From assembly GCA_034401135.1 (NCBI GenBank), contig JAWZSP010000003.1, positions 4,154,001 to 4,218,000 on the forward strand: 64,000 nt of DNA, written 5' to 3'. Made by a program: the position numbers and the translations under genes. Under the pieces are notes generated by a model. It saw only the letters and a program-made list of their open reading frames with translations. It did no database searches and was not told the origin of the DNA. Positions 55,863-64,000 of the stretch are shown piece after piece; the first letter of the stretch is position 1, and every line of letters starts with the position of its first letter. The stretch comes from Volutella citrinella. Lineage: Eukaryota; Ascomycota; Sordariomycetes; Hypocreales; Nectriaceae.

Positions 55863-57414
55863 CTATGCCATGTGCTGTCCATCCTCGCCACCGCGCAACG
55901 CCAGGAGCGCTCGCACGTCGTGCACATACTGCAGTCCTTCAAGGAGCGGCACCAGGTGCATCAGGTCGTTGTCCGTGGGGTCATTGATCCAGCCTTGGAT
56001 GGGGATTGCGTTGTCTGCAGCAGCGTGCATCGTCAGCCTCGTGCCCGTGCCCAGTCACACGACACCATTACGCAAACATACCTTGGTGGAACAGGTAACT
56101 CAATGGACTGTTGTCCAGAATCATCACCTTGCTCAGGTCTGATTCGACCTTGCTCAGGTCCTTGATGAAGGCGCCCTGCCGGAAAGTGCAGTGCTGTCGG
56201 TAGTAGCGCGCCGAGAAGAACTTCCTCTCTTGCTCGAGCCAATCGATGACCGGGTCTGCGTACTCCTGCACCGATGCCGTGAATACGACCAGGTTGTACC
56301 ACTTGCACACTCGCCGCAAGAACTCATCGCAGTATGGGCGCTTGTTCACCCAATACAAGATCGGGTGTTGCGGCCCAATCGATGTCTGCCCACCCACTCC
56401 CACGTAGGTCGTGTTGAGACGAACTTCAACCATGTGTCCCGAATTCATCCTTCCTCCCTTGGACATGCTGTGTATCAATGTCTCGTCCAGATCCAAAATT
56501 AGTGTAGTCTTTTGCTGCGTCGGCGGCTCAATATTCAGATATGATGGCTGCCTCCTGGGTATCAATGGTCGTGGAGGCGCCGGGGTTTTCGGGTATTTAG
56601 TGAGGGCAGCAATGGGTGAGGTAGGGGACTTGAGGTGTGTTGAAATGTCCCCGCTGCCGATGTCAGTTGCTTTGGTCCGCGTAATGGCAGACTGCGTCTT
56701 CCTGTGCTTCCGTTGTCGTAGGGCTTCGTCGCTGTTGAGCTTGATTCTAATGGACCTCCTGGTTGGCGTGCCTTCATCTGCGGGCTGCAGCGACTTGGAC
56801 CGCGCATGCCGGCTGATGGTGGACCGCGATCCGTCGGATTCTGACTCGGAAGAAATGCCCGACGAGGATGTTCCAGATGTCAATCTTGGCCGTGAAGATA
56901 TACTCCTATACCCCGATGATTGTCCGTAGCCCTCCTTTTCAGAAGAGGCATACGAATCATGCATGGCCGACTTTTGGCCGTGGCCCTTGTGAACGCCGAA
57001 TAATTTCCCGAGTTGGTAGAGGGGTGCAAAGTTGCCGTTCTCGTCATAAAAGCATGCAATAAGGTAGGCTCCAGGGGACGTCAATGTCACGAAAACCCAT
57101 CGGATGGAGCTGAGAAGACTGCTTGCGACGTGCCGGGGCGCCGAATGCCACCAGCGGCCGCGCTTCCCGAGATCATCTGAACCGTCGCCGAGCAACGGGG
57201 AGCTCTCGTCGAGTGTCTTCTCTCTATCAAAACGCGACTCGTCAAAGGTGTCCTCTGGGAAGGTCTCGGTTTCGCGCGACGCGGGTCGATCGTCGGATTG
57301 GTCGCAGTCTTCGGGGGAAATGCCGATGCCAATGGAGCCTATGCTCCCGGATCGCGACTGGGCGGGGCTCGGGGGCGGCGAGACTCGAGCAGTGATGATG
57401 TTTAGGGAGTTCAT
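55863..57414 (-). CDS. NEM1: NEM1-type protein phosphatase (FCP/SCP family)
   Basis: This is the catalytic subunit of the Nem1-Spo7 complex in the nuclear envelope/ER membrane, which dephosphorylates the lipin Pah1 and so controls phospholipid versus triacylglycerol synthesis. Exons 56082-57414 and 55863-56014 (67-nt intron) give 494 residues. The DxDxT nucleophile motif is LILDLDETLIHS with the first Asp near residue 308, followed by KRPYCDEFLRRVCKWYNLVV, VFTASVQEYADPVIDWLE and MILDNSPLSYLFHQ. A hydrophobic segment near residues 103-122 (VFVTLTSPGAYLIACFY) is the likely membrane anchor. The N-terminus and the 140-300 region are Ser-rich. The ATG at 57414 is chosen as the first in-frame ATG; the only extension uses a TTG. 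The stop of a short upstream ORF overlaps this ATG. Confidence 0.93.
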
Positions 57415-57437
57415 CGTGTCGATGTCAAGCAATCCAT
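57411..57437 (-). promoter_or_regulatory. uORF overlapping the NEM1 start codon (ATGA)
   Basis: An upstream ATG at 57437 opens eight codons (MDCLTSTR) and stops at TGA (57411-57413), which shares bases with the NEM1 ATG (57412-57414). Such an arrangement can limit initiation or allow termination-reinitiation. It matters only if the transcript starts upstream of 57437. Confidence 0.6.
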
Positions 57438-60003
57438 TAGGTACAGGGGGGGTGTCGAGGCAGAAGGCGGTCGTTCAGGCGGTCCTCAGCAAGGGGACAT
57501 GTACACAAGGGCAAGGGCGAGGCGAGGCGAGGCGATGGGCGACTGCGGGTTTGGTTGGGAGATTTTTGGAGATGCGCAGGTTGGCGGCGGTTTTGGCCTG
57601 GTTGGGGATGGCTCGCACAGGGAAGATGGGAATGAGAAACGAGTGTCAAGAATGCATGGAGAGGGAAGATGTGGGCGCAAAGGCGGCGTCTGTATCAGGA
57701 TCGTGGAGCGACGGCCATGTATTGATATGGGTACGGGTATGGGCACGGGTGCGGGCGGAGGAGGGAAGAAGCCAGACAGGCCAAGGTATCAGAGAAAGGA
57801 CGCCTCAGGTTGTTGGATTGTGGCGTTGAGCCGAGGACCTCGAACCTTGTTGGCGGGCTAGCCAAGTTTAAAAAAAACCTGGGAGCAAGGGCGCTAATCG
57901 CTGGCGCGGGTGCTGGGCAGTTGCGCGTGGTAAGGCGACGGGAGGCGACGGGAGGCGACTCGTCGTGAGGGCAGGAGACACGAGAGCGACGGGCTTGCGC
58001 AAAGGGCGAAAGGGAGGAGGGTTGGTCGAGAGTTTTGAGGAGCAGACGGGAAGGAGTGAGAAACAGCGCCACCCGGCAGGGAAGAGGAGGCGAGACAGGA
58101 CACCTCAGTTAGGAAGGGAGACTGCAGACAGCCCTGGGAGGGAATGGTAGGGCAGGGTGGGTGGTGCGAGAGACGGCCAGGGGGGCGATCGAACGGGTCA
58201 CTGTCCGTCATGGTGGGTGAGCGACAGGCGGCGACAGCCCCCGGCGGCGGCTTATGGTTGAGGAATCGTTCACGTGTTGGGGCACCAGCGAAAATAGTCC
58301 TGAGGTGCCGACGGGGGTTAGGCTAGGTCCCTACGGTTCAGGCTTCAGTGTCACTGGAGTGCCGAGGGGACTCCATCTCGGCGAGGAAGTTGCTTGTGAG
58401 AGCCCCATCAGCATCCCCCCTGGTCTGCACCGCAAGGGCCTCAAAATCGCCAGCGGCCCAGTACGAGGAGCGCTGTGACCGGCCGCTAAACGGACGGCAC
58501 ATGGGCACCGATGCTGCTGGCCGCTGTTGTGCACTGTGGCTTACAGGTGCAATGGGATCTTTACAGGCCTTCCCTGCCCTGGACGCCAGCCAGACCCGCC
58601 CCGATATGGCGGGGACTTTCCCTCTAAGAGTGCGCGACGCAGCACCTGCCGGTCGCGCTACTGTGCAATGGCGGGGGCCCAGCTACGTAATGGGTGCCCG
58701 CAGTATGGCCAAGCGTCATGCGGTGGGGGTGGAATTTGTCCATGAGGTTGAGATCCCGCCTGGGTGCCGACCCTGTTGCCCTCTTGGGACGAGCATAGCG
58801 CGGTTGCAGGACATCAGGCGGGCATACTGCATCCACTCTGGGACAAGGTCTGGCTGATTCCCACGCAGAAGCCGCGGCATTCGTTTTCGTATTGCCCGAC
58901 TGGTTGCCCTTGCTGCTCAGCCGGCAGATGCTGGATAGATCCTGAATACCTAAAGTGGCAGACAGACGATCTTATCTTTTTTCTCTCGGCGTTCCGGGAT
59001 GTGTCGGCAACAGAGGGGTTCACTATCTACCCACCACGATTTAGCTAGCGCCGGGCATCAAGTATGGAGTTGTGAGGTTGGGGGGACGCATTGAGCAAGC
59101 ATTGGGCTGAGGTGGCATCGCATCGCATCGCATCAATGGTGCGGCGACAATGGCGGCTGGGCGCAGGTCCTGTCGAGACTTGCAATAGCTGATGCATTCA
59201 TTGTGCTAAGGGATGCAAACTCAATTGCTCCCTCGTGGCTGACACACACAACTTGAAGTTCTCCCTTGTCAGCAGTTCGCTGCTAGTACTGGTGTCGGCG
59301 AGTGGCTTGCTGACAGGCATTGATGTTGATGACCAGCCAATACCATTGAATACGAATTGAAAGGACAAAGGCGGTGGCGGTGGCGGAATTGGGCAACGAG
59401 ATGCATCCAACACGGTATCAGAAATCTAGGGTTGTCGTCCTAAGATTTTCATGTCTTTGGTATGATCCACGAATACCCTTGAAAGCGTCTTTGACCACGA
59501 GCCATGTCCCTGCCAAAATGTCAAATCACACCTTGTACCTTCTGTCTCTGGAGGGAGGATACGGCCTGGGCCGAAGAAGACGAGGCTAAGCGGCGGCCCA
59601 CACCATGCCCAATAGAGCGATTCACCCCGCCATGGCATGGGCCACCCGCAACACCAGCTGTTCGTTGGCAGCCTCGCACAGAAAAAAAACGGCCGTGGGT
59701 TGAGTCACCGATCCAGGTATCGCTGTCCCGCCATTGAGCTTCGCATTCGCAAACCTGCAGCACGAAACCCGCTTGCGACCCCAAAGGCCCGACAACACAC
59801 GGTGGCTCATCAACTGGAATAGGAGCCTCATCTTTCGGCTGACATTGCTGTTGTCTCGTCTCGTCAATCTGTCTGCTGGCGACTTAGTCGCAGCCCCGTC
59901 CCGCTCCCACCCCGCGAATCGCCGCCCTCCTCGACCACACCCCAGCCGGCACCCGCAACCCGTGACGACGACTACCCGATCGATCCCCTGATTTCGTTAG
60001 GCC
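57438..60003. other. Long intergenic region between divergent NEM1 and eIF2B-beta genes
   Basis: These 2.6 kb contain no supported gene. A four-copy GCATC run lies near 59117-59138. A 105-codon frame at 57894-58211 (minus) is Pro/Ser-rich without domain and may be part of a NEM1 leader. Confidence 0.5.
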
Positions 60004-61440
60004 ATGCCCTCCGCCACTGCGGGCTACGCGCCTGACCTTGAGAAATATCTCAAGTCTCTTAGGGGCCAAGCTTTGGAGGTATCCATTGAGAGCCTCATCT
60101 CGTGAGTAGTTCGCCCCCAGGAGGACTATCCTGGACGGGCTTGGGCTAACATTGGGCAAAACAGCCTCCTCAAGCGACGCCAGATCAAGGGCTCCGAGCC
60201 CTGCGCCGTTGCAACCGCTCACATCCTTCTCCAAGTGGTTGCCCGCTCGAAATGGCATGACGTCGACGGCCTCCTCAACAACGTCTGCCGTACCGGCCGC
60301 CGGCTCGTCGAGGCCCAGCCCAAGGAGCTTGTCATTGCCAACATTGTGCGTCGTGTGCTGGGCCTGATCCGTGACGAGGCCGCCGAGAACCGTAACGAGG
60401 TCGCCAGCGACGACCAGAGCGAAGCCCAGGCGACGCCAGTCACCGAATCCTTCCACCCCGCGACATATGCGAAGCAGGACAGCAGCCCAAAGCCTCCACC
60501 CACCCGACCCGGCCCCATCTCCTCATACAGCTCCGTAAACGTCCCCAAGACGCTCTTCCACCTCCTGTCATCCCCCAACGACGCTGATACCGTCCTCCGC
60601 GGCACATCCCTGGCCACGTCTGGTGCCTCGACGCCTTCATGGCGCAACAACTCGAACCTGGCCCACTCGCTAAGATCGGAGGTTATTGACGGAATCGAGG
60701 AGATCAAGGATGAGATTAGCCAGGTGGACGAACAGATTGCCGCACTGGCCGAGGTTCAAATCCACCCGGGTGACTATGTCCTTGTTCACCAGCCCTCTCC
60801 CACTGTCGAGCGATTCGTCCTGCGGGCGGCGCTGAAGCGACGGTTCACCGTTCTCATCGCCACGGAGCCCACCCAGAAGCCAGAAAGCGAGGAGCGCTCC
60901 TCGTTCAGGACCAAGCTCAGCAAGGCTGGAATCACAGTCATCACCATCATGAACGGGGGCCTGATGGCATACATGTCGCGAGTCGACAAGGTCATTATTG
61001 GTGCTCGGGCTATCGTCGCTAGTGGAGGCGTGGTGGCTGATGCTGGCGCTGCGGCCCTGGCCCGCGCCGCCAAGGAGCAGGGCAACGCCGTCGTCGTGCT
61101 GAGTGGCGTCTACAAGCTGAGCCCGGAGAACCCCTTCAACGAGGAGTCGCTGATTGAGTGGGGAGACTCGTCGAGCTTTGTCAACTTTGCCGACGGGCCG
61201 ATGGTGAGCGGCGTTGAGATCAGGACTGCGCTGACGGAGCTGATCCCGGCCGAGTTCATTGACACATATATTACAAACTTGTGAGTTTCTGCCGTACCTT
61301 TGCGTCATTGGCAGTCGAGATAAGTGCTAACTTGTCCTTCCAGGGGCATCCACTCGAGGGACCACCTCTCCAGCCTTATTGCGGATCACTACAAGCAAGA
61401 AGACGTCGACTTCCATCTGTGGAATGAGACAGAGCCATGA
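60004..61440 (+). CDS. GCD7: Translation initiation factor eIF2B subunit beta (GCD7)
   Basis: This is the regulatory subunit of the guanine-nucleotide exchange factor for eIF2; with the alpha and delta subunits it senses phosphorylated eIF2. Exons 60004-60101, 60165-61280 and 61344-61440 give 436 residues. The alpha/beta/delta-type fold is evident from VIIGARAIVASGGVVADAGA, AVVVLSGVYKLSPENPFNEE and IRTALTELIPAEFIDTYITN. The C-terminus DHLSSLIADHYKQEDVDF fits beta better than alpha or delta. A Ser/Pro/Asn-rich insertion at about 130-210 is a fungal embellishment. Both introns are 63 nt. Confidence 0.92.
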
Positions 61441-61631
61441 AATGATGGGATTTAGCTGTAGGAGTAAAGGTCACAATACTATTAGGAAAGTAGTAAAACT
61501 TCTAACCAGTATCTTCACATTTCTCGAAACCGTGAAAACTTGGGCTTGTAGTGGTATCAGAGGCGAAAACCGATGATTGTATTTCTCTGGTTTCCAGAAA
61601 CTATTGGTAGGCGAATACGTCACCTCTCTGC

Positions 61632-62318
61632 TCAGCGATCTGGCATGGGCGTTCCACCTCTGCCCAGCCAGCTATCGCCTTCCCCACCAACTCGACGACT
61701 TTTGTCGCAATGGCACTTTATCCCGATGTTGAAGAAGTCTGCGTCTTCACCACAAATATACAACGCTCCCCACACCCGGTCTTTCTTGCAGAGATTCTTG
61801 ATCGGCCCTCTATCGTCAGCCTCTTTACTTCCGAGATAGAGACATGGCCCGCCCTTCATCTGCTCGCTCTCGTCTAGAGAGATGTCGGCGTTCACAAAGT
61901 AGGGGATGTCCGTCCACTTCCTGATGTAGCTTTCGTCCCATGCCCTCCACGGCATACGGCGCACCCAGACGACCTGCTGGCAATCGACAATTCGCTCCTC
62001 TGGTGTTGTGTCGTATATCGTCCACTCGCTCTCGCTCTCGTCTTGATCCTGAGTCTGGGTGATGTGGAACTGGTGACGCAGCGGCAAGGCGGCTAAATGG
62101 TCCTTTATTGAGCGCCAGGCCGCATCCGGGTCTCGAATTGGCGAGGATGGAGTTGGAGGGCTGTCTGGCGGCGCGTTTCCCGGCCCATCTGGGGACAAAG
62201 AGGGTTCATTCTCATCGACATCGCCCTGAGTGTTGCCCAGCACGATCTGTTGAGAAATGACGCCTCGTGCGAGAAAACACCATATAAGCGGCACGAGGGC
62301 GGTGATGCTAACTCTCAT
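61632..62318 (-). CDS. Putative small secreted cysteine-containing protein
   Basis: I do not recognise a family. From the ATG at 62318 the protein has 228 residues and begins with a clear signal peptide, MRVSITALVPLIWCFLARGV, with a likely cleavage just after (IS-QQ). The frame stays open to an earlier ATG at 62471 (279 residues), but that start would bury the signal, so the shorter one is preferred. Residues 25-75 are Asp/Pro/Ser-rich. The C-terminal half is globular-looking with six Cys (DCQQ, GPCLYL, NLCKK, YICGE, KCHC) and many Trp/Tyr. The layout fits a secreted effector-like or cell-wall protein. The downstream neighbour converges. Confidence 0.65.
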   Translation of the reverse strand: MRVSITALVPLIWCFLARGVISQQIVLGNTQGDVDENEPSLSPDGPGNAPPDSPPTPSSPIRDPDAAWRSIKDHLAALPLRHQFHITQTQDQDESESEWTIYDTTPEERIVDCQQVVWVRRMPWRAWDESYIRKWTDIPYFVNADISLDESEQMKGGPCLYLGSKEADDRGPIKNLCKKDRVWGALYICGEDADFFNIGIKCHCDKSRRVGGEGDSWLGRGGTPMPDR

Positions 62319-63434
62319 TTCGTTACTGGATGCGTAAATACCTCCAGACTTGTCGCAGGTATGTGCCTGTGGAGAGAGGGCCAATGGGACAAGAAACTGT
62401 GAAGTTGTGCAGAGTGGATGGTCGTGAATGTTGCTGGGCAATCTCACCTGTGGGGCGGCATCTCTCTTCATGATCCCTGTCGCATTTGCCTAACACCTTT
62501 CGAGTTGCCCGATTTGACAACCCGAAATAATAAGTTGTTATACACAAAGAAAAGCAAGTTGCTTTCTCTATATTTGAAAGGAATTTGAACCTAGATGTCA
62601 CTCGAATCATAATCCGATAACCATGCGGGAATTGCATGTCTGTGTCGAGAGGTTAGGAGGTTTCGGGTTTATTGGTGCGAAAGACATGGGCAAAACGGCG
62701 AAGCGAAGCGATCTTGTCTATAGTCTGAATTGTAGCAATTCCAGCTGGTGTTAATCCACGCTTGGAAATGGCAGGTACTTGGCAGACGATCCCGTCTAAA
62801 TTCGACCCCACATGAATATACAGCCTTATAGCCAAGACTGCATATTACATGTATTCACTAATCCGTCGGCTTTCTCAATGCCCGGCGGCTTTCAGAGCGT
62901 GACTCAAACCGGGTAGACGACTATGGGCTCTTGCACAATCAAACAGCAGAGGTTGTTCGCCAGTCTTCACGTCAGGGCAGAAACAACCAGCCATGACAAA
63001 CACGACCGTATGAGTTGTGTCTTGGAGAGATTTGACAGTCTAACTCCGCCCTCTAAGTCCGAGCCTACTTCCTCCTTGGGCCAGCTGATGGGGCATGCGG
63101 CTGTCTTACTCGCTGACGCTGGAGTGGGTCACCCGGGAGCCAAGACTCTATGAGCCCTAGGGGTGAAGTCCGCAAGGCCCGCAAGGCCCGAATCCGACTC
63201 ACCCGCAGCAGTCAGTTGCGCCGAGCCCGACGGGGGGGGGGTCACCCCACTGACGTACCTGCCTGCGTCGCCCCCATGATAGCGATCCGTTGGCGGGCAG
63301 GGGTCCGACGTAGGTACCAGCGCACTACGCAAGTTGATGATACAACTGACTGGCCACCCCGTCCCAACAACTTTCTCTCACCACACACTCGCATCTCTCC
63401 TGTCGTCGCTGCATTCCCCGTTCAAGATTCCGCC
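62319..63434. other. Intergenic region between divergent genes
   Basis: This stretch holds the promoters of the secreted-protein gene and the lipase gene. It is AT-richer than the flanks. The part 62319-62471 is in frame with the secreted protein. No gene is seen. Confidence 0.55.
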
Positions 63435-64000
63435 ATGGATAGTGCCGGTGGGAGCATCCGGGCCTCGCATCTCTGCGTCCTGGTCCACGGGGTAAGCCGT
63501 CATAGACTGCCTGGCTGAGAGAACTGGTGCTGACCACGCCTGATAGCTTTGGGGAAACCCCGAGCACATGCGCAACATCGCAAAAGCCCTCCGCGACCGC
63601 CATTCCCGCGACGATTTGTACCTCCTACTCGCCAAGAAGAACAGCGGCAGCTTTACCTACGATGGCATCGAGCGCGGCGGCGAGCGCGTTTGCGCCGAGA
63701 TTGAGCAGGAGCTGCGCGACATTGAGAGCCGTGGCGGCAAGATAACGAAGCTGAGCATCATCGGATACTCTCTCGGAGGTCTAGTCTCGCGATACGCCGT
63801 TGGCCTTCTGGAAGCAAAGGGCATTTTAGATACTGTGGAGTGCAAGGTAAGCAACCGTGCCATTCACGCTCGACGGTGAAGCTTGTGGCTGACAATGATT
63901 GCTGCAGAATTTCGTGACATTCGCTTCCCCCCATCTCGGCGTACGCACACCCCTCAAGGGCTGGCACAACCATGTCTGGAACGTCATGGGTGCCAGGACT
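63435..64000 (+). CDS. Serine esterase/lipase, DUF676/ROG1-like (C-terminus beyond window)
   Basis: This is an alpha/beta-hydrolase of the DUF676 putative-lipase group (yeast Rog1 and relatives, which act on acylglycerols). Exons 63435-63491, 63547-63846 and 63908 to the window edge give 150 visible residues. The oxyanion-hole region is LCVLVHG joined across the 55-nt intron to LWGNPEHM. The nucleophile elbow is GYSLGG with Ser94, followed by LVSRYAVGLLEAKGIL and the family motif FVTFASPHLGVR. The ATG at 63435 is the only one in frame upstream of the hydrolase core. The catalytic Asp and His lie outside the window. Confidence 0.9.

Noticed and set aside
57104..57829. 241-codon plus-strand frame
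   Set aside because: It is antisense to NEM1 exon 1 and its leader, and its Gly/Arg/Ser bias reflects a shadow frame.
1..64000. Secondary-metabolite cluster or horizontally acquired island
   Set aside because: The beta-lactamase-like, amine oxidase, acyl-CoA dehydrogenase and SDR genes are scattered among housekeeping genes, with no synthase, transporter or pathway regulator beside them.

Overview
The window is nuclear DNA of a filamentous ascomycete (Pezizomycotina), most likely a Sordariomycete and probably Hypocreales. The evidence is GC-rich coding sequence, short introns (mostly 48-190 nt) with GT...CTAAC/CTGAC...AG signals, and protein families that are typical of this group: a cytochrome b5-acyl-CoA dehydrogenase fusion, a fungal-type 21.3 kDa complex I subunit, and ATG2, NEM1 and CtIP/Sae2 homologues. 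I cannot name the genus.

Layout from left to right: ATG2 (minus strand, running off the left edge); a serine beta-lactamase-like hydrolase; a REI1/ZNF622-like zinc-finger protein that lacks the usual N-terminal fingers; an intron-containing tRNA-Ser(GCU); a flavin amine oxidase; a cytochrome b5-acyl-CoA dehydrogenase; a seven-knuckle CCHC protein of the Gis2/CNBP type with micro-exons and a probable long 5'UTR intron; a CtIP/Sae2/Ctp1 repair factor; a Ubp3/USP10 deubiquitinase; QCR7; a mitochondrial NAD-type carrier; a small membrane-protein gene split into tiny exons; a nuclear BCP/PrxQ-type peroxiredoxin; a complex I subunit; LTO1; an SDR enzyme; the NAA10 acetyltransferase; a large low-complexity orphan protein; a REX3-type exonuclease; a degenerate repeat-bearing stretch at 48.1-49.8 kb; prohibitin 1 and QCR8 in divergent orientation; NHP2; a small four-span membrane protein; the NEM1 phosphatase with an overlapping upstream ORF; eIF2B-beta; a small secreted protein; and the start of a DUF676/ROG1-like lipase that runs off the right edge.

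This is ordinary core-genome territory. I see no secondary-metabolite cluster, CRISPR array, intact transposon or viral insertion. Genes are independent and monocistronic. Several concern mitochondria (QCR7, QCR8, the complex I subunit, the carrier, PHB1) or ribosome biogenesis and translation (NHP2, eIF2B-beta, LTO1, the REI1-like protein, Gis2-like, NAA10), but nothing shows that they form one system. The most interesting points are gene-structure oddities (14- and 15-nt exons, a GC-AG intron, a 12-nt start exon, an ATGA-overlapping uORF), a REI1-like protein without its N-terminal fingers, an unrecognised 732-residue protein, and the decayed repeat region.

Exon boundaries were placed by eye from splice signals, reading frame and family resemblance. 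No alignment or database search was run.
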